Part shown: one piece after another, positions 1 through 5,743 of the stretch
Numbering within the stretch: the first letter of the stretch is position 1
Layout of the letters: every line of letters starts with the position of its first letter
Origin: Actinomycetota bacterium
Lineage (GTDB): Bacteria > Actinomycetota > Acidimicrobiia > Acidimicrobiales > Microtrichaceae
Direction: 5' to 3'
Length of the DNA: 6,650 nucleotides
NCBI GenBank assembly: GCA_009700815.1
Contig: WLLG01000120.1
Span: 1-6,650, forward strand
Notes under the pieces: model-generated
Database searches by the model: none
What the model was told of the DNA's origin: nothing
What the model saw: the letters and a program-made list of their open reading frames with translations, nothing else
Translations under genes and position numbers: made by a program

Positions 1-1
1 C

Positions 2-727
2 CGCCTAGGAGTCCCTCAAGATCGTCGCGTGTATCTGCGTGGCTCCTCCTATGCGACTGACGCGGTGTATCTCGCAGAGCATCCGGACTTGTCTCGTTCA
101 GAGGCGATGAGTACAGCCTTTGGTTCTGCTCTACAGCAAGCCGATGTGAGCATCGAAAAAATCGATCACCTCGACCTGTACTCCTGCTTTGCTTCTTCGG
201 TTCACTTTGCGGCTGATGCCCTTGGAATAGATCTAGTGAGTGCAGACCGCTCGCTGACTGTGACAGGCGGCCTGCCCTATGCGGGAGGTCCTGCAAGTAA
301 CTACCTGTCTCACTCAATTGCTGCGATGGTTGATGTGTTACGCACAGACCCTGGCTCATTCGGGTTGGTATCTGGGGTGGGCATGCACATGACCAAGCAC
401 ATCGCTGCGGTGTACTGCACTGAGCCTTCCTCGGCTGCAGCTGAGCCAGCAGTAGAGCCGGCAGGGCCGCCGACTGCGCCGACTCCGCTTCCACTCGTCG
501 ATAGCTATTCAGGCCCTGCCACAATTGCGACCTATTCGGTGGTGCACGGCAGAGATGGATCTGCTCAGTGGGGTCTACTCGTGGTGGATCTGCCTCAGGG
601 TGCCGGCCGAGCGTATGGTCGGGTTGAAGAGGCTGGCTTTCTAGCTCGATTAGAGGCCGAAGAGATGGTCGGTGCCGAGGTTCGTATGACAGCTCAGAAC
701 GACCGAAATCTTGCTACGAGCGCGTAG
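2..727 (+). CDS. Thiolase-like protein type 1 (TLP1 / SCP2-thiolase family), 3' part, cut by left window edge
   Basis: This is the C-terminal part of a thiolase-superfamily protein. The frame is open from base 2 to the TAG at 725-727, so the true start lies outside the window and the GTG at 29 is only an internal codon. The visible part begins RLGVPQDRRVYLRGSSYATD, then shows LDLYSCFASSVHFAADALGI (about 170-229), the GGLPYAGGP block (266-292) and NYLSHSIAA (about 299-325) of the thiolase C-terminal domain. After a proline/alanine-rich linker (about 434-490) comes a domain starting SGPATIATYSVVHGRDG. It resembles the extra C-terminal domain of type 1 thiolase-like proteins known from mycobacteria. 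The usual thiolase C-terminal CxG motif is absent: that region reads SGVGMHMTKH. Such proteins are predicted to act on acyl-CoA thioesters, but true thiolase activity is doubtful. The DUF35 gene follows after 38 nt and is probably co-transcribed. Family assignment is from remembered family sequences; the substrate is unknown. Confidence 0.85.
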   Translation, partial: RLGVPQDRRVYLRGSSYATDAVYLAEHPDLSRSEAMSTAFGSALQQADVSIEKIDHLDLYSCFASSVHFAADALGIDLVSADRSLTVTGGLPYAGGPASNYLSHSIAAMVDVLRTDPGSFGLVSGVGMHMTKHIAAVYCTEPSSAAAEPAVEPAGPPTAPTPLPLVDSYSGPATIATYSVVHGRDGSAQWGLLVVDLPQGAGRAYGRVEEAGFLARLEAEEMVGAEVRMTAQNDRNLATSA

Positions 728-765
728 GGCAGCGAAGGCAGCGCGGTGATGGTAATCTGACGCTC

Positions 766-1185
766 GTGTCAGTTACCGGCCCCAGATTTGACCTCCCCAC
801 CATTGAGCCAGAGTCCGAGCCTTATTGGTCTGCCCTCAGAGAAGGACGGCTCCTACTCAAGTTGTGTGCAAGCTGTTCTCAGTACCATTCCTACCCTCGA
901 CCGTTTTGCCCCTTTTGCTGGAGCGAGGATGTGAGTTGGGTTGAAGCCGGCGGGGGAGCGGTGTTGTACTCGCACTCGGTGGTCTACCGAAATGACCTGC
1001 CTCCATTCGGGGAACAAGTTCCGTATATCGCTGCGATGGTGGACCTAGACGAAGGTCCCCGAATGATGACTCGAGTAGTGGACTGCGCTCCCGATCAGCT
1101 GAGCATCGGCATGAGGCTGAGCTTTCGCACCGAGGCCGTCACGGATGAAGTCACGATGGCAGTATTTGCTCCCGAACTGCCCTGA
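766..1185 (+). CDS. DUF35 / Zn-ribbon OB-fold protein (acyl-CoA-binding thiolase partner)
   Basis: This is a complete 139-residue protein of the family with an N-terminal rubredoxin-like zinc ribbon and a C-terminal OB fold. A helical lead (EPYWSALREGRLLLKLC) precedes four zinc-ligand cysteines: C34 and C37, then C48 and C51 in the PRPFCPFC motif. The OB-fold part starts near VSWVEAGGGAVLYSHSVVYR. The length is typical for a stand-alone member. The start is a GTG; a weak GGTGATGG lies about 13 nt upstream and no better in-frame start was found. In characterised systems, DUF35 proteins or domains bind CoA thioesters and pair with thiolase-like enzymes, for example the DUF35 domain of ChsH2 with the aldolase Ltp2 in steroid side-chain degradation. 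Here the partner could be the thiolase-like gene just upstream or the convergent one at 1258-2418. The pairing is inferred. The TGA stop overlaps the first unit of the 15-bp repeat array. Confidence 0.88.
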   Translation: MSVTGPRFDLPTIEPESEPYWSALREGRLLLKLCASCSQYHSYPRPFCPFCWSEDVSWVEAGGGAVLYSHSVVYRNDLPPFGEQVPYIAAMVDLDEGPRMMTRVVDCAPDQLSIGMRLSFRTEAVTDEVTMAVFAPELP

Positions 1186-1268
1186 GCTAGAACTGATTGA
1201 GCCAGAACTGATTGAGCCAGAACTGATTGAGCCAGAACTGATTGAGCCAGAACTGATTTAGGCAGAAC
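1184..1268. repeat. 15-bp tandem repeat array between convergent genes
   Basis: The unit gagccagaactgatt is repeated head to tail at 1184, 1199, 1214, 1229 and 1244. The last four copies are identical and the first differs by one base (gagctag). A degenerate copy follows: in the phase tgattgagccagaac, the stretch 1254-1268 matches 13 of 15 bases. A GAACTG at 1174-1179 inside the DUF35 gene hints at a further decayed copy. The array fills the whole gap between the two convergent genes and runs into both stop codons. On the + strand every unit has TGA in two of three frames; on the - strand a unit has no stop in any frame. No strong hairpin is seen within a unit (only CAG-AA-CTG), so it does not look like a normal terminator. 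It resembles a minisatellite/VNTR; any function is unknown. Confidence 0.95.
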
Positions 1269-2418
1269 CCAGGATCATCGTGCCATTGGCGCAGAACCAG
1301 CCGCCGGTGCCCGAGACGCAGGCCAGTTCGGCTGCAGCCACTTGCCGCTCCGGTGTGCCGGCAGCGGCGTAATCCCCTCGTAGCTGACGAGTGGCTTCCA
1401 CTATCAGAAACAGCCCGCGCATCCCTGGGTGACAGGCAGAGAGCCCACCGCCATCGGGGTTTGTGGGTAACGCGCCTCCGATGCGGAGCTTGCCATCTTC
1501 AACAAATGACCCGCCCTCGCCTTTGGCGCAGAATCCCAAATCTTCGAGCGTCTCAAGCACCATGAAGGTGAATGCGTCATAGATGCAGCACAGGTCGATG
1601 TCTGCAGGAGTCACACCTGCGCGAGCAAACGCGTCGGCCCCCGCTTTGGCTGCTGGGCCAACACAGAAGTCATCCCATTCCGACATGGAACTGTGCGAGG
1701 CATGCTGGCCTGAGCCCAGTACCCAGACTGGATCAGTCTTGCAATCATCCACGCGATCCTCAGCAGCAAACACAACTGCGCAGCCACCGTCTGAGCGGAT
1801 ACAGCACTGAAGTTTGGTGAACGGGTCGGCAATCATTGGACCATCGAGTACTTCCTCGATCGTGATTGGCTCGCGGTAGTAGGCATCTGGATTGAAGCCG
1901 GCGTTATAACGGTGCGAGACCGCTATTTCGGCTAGCTGCTCCATCGTGGTTCCGTACTCGTAGCGGTGGCGGTTCGTTGCCATGCCGTACTTTGCAATCA
2001 GGGTGTGGCCGTAGGGGACCTCATATTGAATCGGTCCTCGGGCGCCAAAGCTCAGGTTTGCTGTGCGGCGGCCCTTTTTGAGATCGGCTCGAGTCGTTGA
2101 TCCATAGGACAGCACAATCACATCGGCATGGCCGTTGCTAATGGCATCAACTGCATGGGCCGCCATGACCTCCCAGGTTCCCCCACCAATCCCAGTGGAG
2201 TCGAACCAAGTCGGCCGTAATCCGAGGTATTCAGCTACCTCGATTGGTGGCAGCGTGCCAGTTCCATGCGAGGCAAACCCATCTATGTCTTCCTTTTTTA
2301 GCCCTGCATCTGCAATGGCTCCCCGCACAGCTTGGGCATGCAAATGAAACGGGGTGAGTTCATCTACGCGTCCTGTGTCGGACAACGCGACTCCCACTAT
2401 TGCTACTCGACGCGACAT
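1258..2418 (-). CDS. Thiolase-like protein (SCP2-thiolase / lipid-transfer-protein family, Ltp2-like)
   Basis: This is a complete 386-residue thiolase-superfamily protein, the last gene of the - strand train. It opens with RRVAIVGVALSDTGR, typical of the family. At the position of the thiolase nucleophile it reads STGIGGGTWE (residues 74-83), with no cysteine, as is usual in Ltp-like members. Other landmarks are CCIYDAFTF (Y280), GGLSACHPGMRG (H330, which fits the thiolase catalytic histidine) and ACVSGTGG (C367). Without the nucleophilic cysteine, classical thiolysis by a ping-pong mechanism is unlikely; retro-aldol or Claisen-type chemistry with a DUF35 partner is a better guess. The ATG at 2416-2418 has a weak AGGTAG about 10 nt upstream and lies 41 nt after the preceding gene. 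The TAA stop falls inside a degenerate unit of the repeat array, so the C-terminal residues GSA are partly repeat-derived. The exact reaction is unknown. Confidence 0.88.
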   Translation of the reverse strand: MSRRVAIVGVALSDTGRVDELTPFHLHAQAVRGAIADAGLKKEDIDGFASHGTGTLPPIEVAEYLGLRPTWFDSTGIGGGTWEVMAAHAVDAISNGHADVIVLSYGSTTRADLKKGRRTANLSFGARGPIQYEVPYGHTLIAKYGMATNRHRYEYGTTMEQLAEIAVSHRYNAGFNPDAYYREPITIEEVLDGPMIADPFTKLQCCIRSDGGCAVVFAAEDRVDDCKTDPVWVLGSGQHASHSSMSEWDDFCVGPAAKAGADAFARAGVTPADIDLCCIYDAFTFMVLETLEDLGFCAKGEGGSFVEDGKLRIGGALPTNPDGGGLSACHPGMRGLFLIVEATRQLRGDYAAAGTPERQVAAAELACVSGTGGWFCANGTMILGSA

Positions 2419-2446
2419 GTCAACACACTACCTGACAGCAGCCCTA

Positions 2447-2464
2447 ACTGACACCAGCGTCAGT
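2447..2464 (-). other. Small inverted repeat (hairpin) over the LLM stop codon
   Basis: ACTGAC at 2447-2452 and GTCAGT at 2459-2464 are perfect 6-bp inverted copies with a 6-nt spacer. In the - strand transcript a G-U pair could extend the stem to 7 bp with a 4-nt loop. The structure covers the TGA stop of the oxidoreductase gene (2460-2462) and lies in the only sizeable gap of the operon. No U-rich run follows it, so it is not a standard intrinsic terminator. It could be an mRNA processing or stability element, or chance. Confidence 0.35.
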
Positions 2465-3440
2465 GGAGTAATGGCACGACACCTTGCATCCACGCAGTCA
2501 TTGAGTCATAAGAAGGTGCATCCCGAAACCACAGAATGAATTCGGAGCAACCGGCATCGATAAAGGCTTGGGCCTTTTCTGCAACCTGCTCTACCGTGCC
2601 CACAAAGTTGTCTCGCAGGTACTCCTCATGGTCCGTAGCACCCCAAAGATGGCCCCCATCTTTGGTCTCGAGCCACTGATCAAGCTCGGCTTGTGAGTTG
2701 ACTATGAGACAGTCTGGCCCGTGAGTGCGAATGATTGACTCAGGGTCTCGTCCGATGTCTTCGCAGTATCCGTCAAGCAGGCTCGACTTATGAATGTATG
2801 AGTCCAGCCCTACCTGCCAGTTGGTCATATCTGCATGACGAGCGGCGATCCGCAGTGTCACTTTTTCGCCGCCACCGCCCACCAAGATCGGCGGCCTAGG
2901 GGAACGAAGCGGTTGTGGTTCGCAGTAGGCACCATCAAGTTGAATGTGTTGTCCCTCGTAGCTGACCACCTCCTCTGACCAGAGTTGTGGAATCACCTCA
3001 AGGGCCTCGTTGAGCAGAGCCAAGCGGTCCCGATTCGAGGGGTACTCGTATCCATAGGCCTCATACTCACGCTCAAACCAGCCGGCGCCGATTCCAAGGA
3101 TGAGTCGACCATTCGACATCACGTCTACGCAGGCGGCCTCTTTAGCTAGCAGTCCCACATTGCGGTATCCCACGCAGGTGACGAGTTGCCCGAGCTCTGC
3201 CTTCTCGGTTACCTGTGACAGCGCCGCCAGCATCGTGAATGCCTCAAAACAGTGAGTTCGCTCACGGCGAGGAACCGTCTCTACATGGTCATAGACCCAG
3301 AGGTGGTCGTATCCGAGTTCCTCGGCATGCTGGGCCCAGCTGACCGAGGTCAGCCAAGCCTGACGAGGATCGATGCCGGTGTACTCAAGCTTCCATCCCT
3401 GAGGGACAAATGCTCCGTGTCTGATCGGATGACTCGACAT
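2460..3440 (-). CDS. LLM-class oxidoreductase, probably F420-dependent
   Basis: This is a luciferase-like (bacterial-luciferase fold, TIM barrel) oxidoreductase of 326 residues, a normal length for the group. With the start at 3440 the landmarks are HAEELGYDHLWVYDHV (residues 38-53), CFEAFTMLAAL (64-74), ACVDVMSNGRLILGIGAGWF (103-122) followed by EREYEAYGY, then RDRLALLNEALEVIPQLW and PRPPILVGGGGEKVTLRIAA. These are the hallmarks of actinobacterial F420-dependent LLM enzymes, which transfer hydride to or from alcohols, ketones or CoA-linked intermediates; flavin-dependent monooxygenases share the fold. F420 use is inferred from family resemblance. The ATG at 3438-3440 is preferred: it sits one base after the VOC stop and has TGGGAG 10 nt upstream. 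A TTG at 3468-3470 would add ten residues that overlap the VOC gene and swallow that site. Confidence 0.87.
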   Translation of the reverse strand: MSSHPIRHGAFVPQGWKLEYTGIDPRQAWLTSVSWAQHAEELGYDHLWVYDHVETVPRRERTHCFEAFTMLAALSQVTEKAELGQLVTCVGYRNVGLLAKEAACVDVMSNGRLILGIGAGWFEREYEAYGYEYPSNRDRLALLNEALEVIPQLWSEEVVSYEGQHIQLDGAYCEPQPLRSPRPPILVGGGGEKVTLRIAARHADMTNWQVGLDSYIHKSSLLDGYCEDIGRDPESIIRTHGPDCLIVNSQAELDQWLETKDGGHLWGATDHEEYLRDNFVGTVEQVAEKAQAFIDAGCSEFILWFRDAPSYDSMTAWMQGVVPLLH

Positions 3441-3441
3441 G

Positions 3442-3942
3442 TTATGCAAACTCCCAGTATTGAACTTCAACCATCATTGGCAATAAGAATCGAACGTAGA
3501 ACGAGTGAATTTTCAGTACCTCAAAGTCGTCTACTGCGGGCTCGATGACATCGACTCGACTGTCACGCTCCGCCCAACTAGCCACGCGAGACCAGGCTGA
3601 GTCCAGATCGGCTCGGGATTGCACCGAGACGCCGAAATGATCAAGTCGGGGACACGCCATAGGCTCTTCGTCTGCGTGAAGAAATACGAACTGATCCCAG
3701 TGGCCAACTGCAAGCACCATTCTGGTTCGATCAAGAGTCTCGGTAGGCAGCTCGTTCCAGCCGAAACACTCGCCGTAAAAAGCAAGAATTTCAGCTCGGC
3801 CTTCTGCGCTCAGGGCGTCAGCAGGGAGAGATAACCCGATGTGGTTCAGCCGAGGTATGCCAGCTGGAAAGAGCTGCTGCGCGTCAGTTTGGCTGCTTGT
3901 ACTTTGGCTGTCGGTGGTCTGGTTGTCGGTTTGATCAGTCAT
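3442..3942 (-). CDS. VOC-family (glyoxalase/dioxygenase-fold) protein
   Basis: This is a 166-residue protein with two halves of the vicinal oxygen chelate fold. The first starts at RLNHIGLSLP (residues 31-40) and continues to EILAFYGECFGWNEL. The second starts at PRLDHFGVSVQSRADLDSAW (98-117) and ends in MMVEVQYWEF. H34, H102 and E159 are at positions where this family often binds a divalent metal. VOC proteins include dioxygenases, epimerases, lyases and resistance proteins, so the reaction cannot be named; in a catabolic operon, ring-cleavage, epimerase or isomerase-type chemistry is plausible. The first 23 residues are a Thr/Asp/Gln/Ser-rich tail without Lys or Arg, unlike the rest. The ATG at 3940-3942 overlaps the dehydrogenase stop as ATGA and has a very strong ribosome binding site. 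The gene ends one base before the oxidoreductase start. Confidence 0.82.
   Translation of the reverse strand: MTDQTDNQTTDSQSTSSQTDAQQLFPAGIPRLNHIGLSLPADALSAEGRAEILAFYGECFGWNELPTETLDRTRMVLAVGHWDQFVFLHADEEPMACPRLDHFGVSVQSRADLDSAWSRVASWAERDSRVDVIEPAVDDFEVLKIHSFYVRFLLPMMVEVQYWEFA
3451..3456 (-). promoter_or_regulatory. Ribosome binding site deciding the LLM oxidoreductase start
   Basis: TGGGAG on the - strand lies 10 nt before the ATG at 3438-3440, inside the last codons of the VOC gene. It supports that ATG over the upstream TTG at 3468-3470, which would place the motif within the coding sequence. Confidence 0.6.
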
Positions 3943-5000
3943 TCTCTAACTCCTCCTGGTGTGATCATTACTTTTCCGGAATGTTCGCCCCGAACAAGTT
4001 TGTCCACGGCTTCTGCAACGCCAGTGAGGTCGTATTCGGCCTGATCTATGAGCAGATCCGTACGCAGAGAACCGCTTCTCAATAGTTCGAGTGCCGTCTC
4101 AAACCCGTCGGCGTCATAGATGAACGCTCCGCATACCGTCAGCTCCAAGAGGATCATGCGATTTGGATCAAACCTAGGGCGGTCGATTCCAGTGCCAACT
4201 AACACGAGCACCCCGCCCCGCCGCAACTGCTGAAACCCGGATTCCATTGCATTGCGACGCCCCGAGCATTCGAACACCACATGCACGGCATCCTCGGCGA
4301 GCGTATCTACTTGGCTCATGTCGAAGCTCGGCAAGTCCTCGGGCCGCATCACGGCGGTAGCGCCAAGGCCGCGGGCTAGTTCTTGGCGTTGCTCGGCTGG
4401 CTCCACCACAGTCACCTGATGGCCATCTCGTATGAGCACTGCTGCAATGAGGGCACCGATTGGCCCGGCACCAAAGACAATTGCGCTATTCCCTTGTTCA
4501 ATTCCGGAGCGCGTGATTGCGTGCAGTGCCACAGCTAATGGCTCGGCAAGAGCGGCCTCGCGAAGCCCGAGCCCATCTGGTATGTGCAACAAAGTAGTGG
4601 CATCGGCCAGGACATGAGTCGCAAAGGCGCCGTCGAAATGGCCCGTGGTTGGCTCGCGATCCTCGCATTGCGAGGGCTTTTTAGCCACGCAAGCGGCGCA
4701 GACTCCGCACGTTGGCGAATCGACACCGATGACTCGATCCCCAGGTTTGAACGCAACCGCAGCGTCACCCACAGAGCGAACGATTCCGCTCCACTCATGG
4801 CCCAACACGTCTCCTGATTGTCCCCACCCCTCGTCAATCAGGTGAAGGTCGCTTCCACAGATTCCGCAGTGACTGACCTCGACGACCACTTGAGCGGGGG
4901 TGGGCTCCGCTAGTGGTCGCTGCTCGATGGTGACCACACGCTGTGATTGGTACACCGCTGCGGGGATCGACTCGGGAACTGGGCTCGGTTCGGTGGTCAT
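3939..5000 (-). CDS. Zinc-dependent alcohol dehydrogenase (MDR superfamily)
   Basis: This is a complete 353-residue medium-chain dehydrogenase. The catalytic-zinc ligands fit C45 (in HCGICGSDLH), H68-E69 (GHEWSG) and E153 (LAEPLAVALHA). The structural-zinc lobe has four cysteines, C98, C101, C104 and C112. The GroES-like domain takes up the N-terminal half and the C-terminal end; the Rossmann fold between them has GAGPIG at 177-182. The acidic E200 at the end of the second strand (VTVVEP) favours NAD over NADP. The protein resembles the threonine/sorbitol dehydrogenase-like branch, but the substrate cannot be deduced; oxidation of a secondary alcohol in the pathway fits. The ATG at 4998-5000 shares one base with the livF stop (TAATG) and has GAAGGA at 5010-5015, 9 nt upstream, within livF. 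The stop overlaps the VOC start as ATGA. The coupling to transporter genes suggests action on the imported compound or an early product. Confidence 0.92.
   Translation of the reverse strand: MTTEPSPVPESIPAAVYQSQRVVTIEQRPLAEPTPAQVVVEVSHCGICGSDLHLIDEGWGQSGDVLGHEWSGIVRSVGDAAVAFKPGDRVIGVDSPTCGVCAACVAKKPSQCEDREPTTGHFDGAFATHVLADATTLLHIPDGLGLREAALAEPLAVALHAITRSGIEQGNSAIVFGAGPIGALIAAVLIRDGHQVTVVEPAEQRQELARGLGATAVMRPEDLPSFDMSQVDTLAEDAVHVVFECSGRRNAMESGFQQLRRGGVLVLVGTGIDRPRFDPNRMILLELTVCGAFIYDADGFETALELLRSGSLRTDLLIDQAEYDLTGVAEAVDKLVRGEHSGKVMITPGGVRE
3950..3957 (-). promoter_or_regulatory. Strong ribosome binding site of the VOC gene
   Basis: AGGAGGAG on the - strand, 7 nt before the VOC ATG, is a near-ideal anti-16S match. 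It lies inside the last codons of the alcohol dehydrogenase (PGGV). The VOC protein may therefore be made at a higher rate than its operon neighbours, whose sites are weaker (GAAGGA, GGAG, AGG). Confidence 0.75.
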
Positions 5001-5743
5001 TATGAGTCGTCCTTCGGTGGTGAGTTCTTGGGTAGTGACTCTGAAAGGAGCGAGGCGGATCTTCGGTCCAGCTCGATTGGTGGACCCCGAAAGGTGACCT
5101 CTCCCTGACGTAACAGCAGCACCTCATCAGATAAGGCCAGCGCATAATCCATGTGTTGTTCCACGATGAGAAGGGCGCAGCCAGCGGCCTTGATTCTTTC
5201 AAGAATTCGGTAGACCTCGGTGGTGATCATCGGGGCTAACCCCAATGAGAGCTCGTCTGCAATCAGAAGGGCGGGTCGCAGAATCATGACTCGTGCCAGC
5301 GTCAAAATTCGTTGCTCGCCCCCCGAGAGAGTGCCAGCGAGCTGCGTGCGCCGTTCCTTCAGGCGAGGAAACATCTCGTACGCCTCATCGAGTGCAGCCC
5401 CAACACCCTTGCGGCCGAGCGCCTCTCGGAAGGCGAGTTCCAGATTCTCTTGCACCGTCAAAGTCGCAAAGACAGCTCGCCCTTCTGGGGCGTGAGCGAT
5501 CCCTGCCTCAGCGAACTCGTGGGGGGCCTTGCCGGACATGTCCACGCCCTTGACCAGCACCCGACCCGCAGAAGGAGCAACGAGTCCGCTCGCTACTCGT
5601 GCGACTGTTGACTTGCCGGCACCGTTAGGGCCGATCAAGGCTGTTGCAGTTCCCTCAGCGACCTCGAAGGAAATTCCAAATAGGGCGCGGAAGGGGCCGT
5701 AGCCAGCCTCGAGATTCTCGCAGCTCAACACAGGAGTGCTCAT
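5000..5743 (-). CDS. livF: Branched-chain amino acid-type ABC transporter ATP-binding protein LivF
   Basis: This is a complete ABC ATPase of 247 residues, slightly longer than usual because of a polar tail (LPKNSPPKDDS). It has Walker A GPNGAGKST (38-46), the LivF hallmark APEGRAVF (residues 85-92, with Glu where other ABC proteins have the Q-loop Gln), signature LSGGEQ (139-144), Walker B ALLIADE ending at E164, and the switch histidine H197. LivF pairs with LivG on the cytoplasmic side of LivH/LivM permeases and powers uptake of substrates brought by a periplasmic or lipoprotein binding protein. In catabolic clusters this HAAT family often imports aromatic or other organic acids rather than amino acids, so the substrate is open. 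The ATG overlaps the livG stop (ATGA), with GGAG at 5751-5754 7 nt upstream. The stop overlaps the dehydrogenase start. Confidence 0.93.
   Translation of the reverse strand: MSTPVLSCENLEAGYGPFRALFGISFEVAEGTATALIGPNGAGKSTVARVASGLVAPSAGRVLVKGVDMSGKAPHEFAEAGIAHAPEGRAVFATLTVQENLELAFREALGRKGVGAALDEAYEMFPRLKERRTQLAGTLSGGEQRILTLARVMILRPALLIADELSLGLAPMITTEVYRILERIKAAGCALLIVEQHMDYALALSDEVLLLRQGEVTFRGPPIELDRRSASLLSESLPKNSPPKDDS

Noticed and set aside
728..765. Promoter between the TLP1-like gene and the DUF35 gene
   Set aside because: Only 38 nt with no recognisable -35/-10 pair; co-transcription is simpler.
1186..1257. Intrinsic bidirectional terminator between the convergent genes
   Set aside because: Direct repeats only; no GC-rich inverted repeat with a flanking T- or A-run could be found.
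1184..1268. CRISPR array
   Set aside because: The units are directly abutting 15-mers without spacers, much shorter than CRISPR repeats, and no cas genes are seen.
1353..1820. Several + strand open frames antisense to the thiolase-like gene
   Set aside because: They overlap each other and a strongly supported gene, and have Arg/Cys/Ser-rich translations without domain motifs.
4834..5202. 122-residue - strand protein across the livF/dehydrogenase junction
   Set aside because: It overlaps both well-supported genes in another frame, and its His/Arg/Ser-rich composition is typical of a shadow frame.
5480..5490. LivF Q-loop glutamate (PEGR) as a damaged active site
   Set aside because: Glu in PEGR is the normal state in the LivF subfamily, not a mutation.
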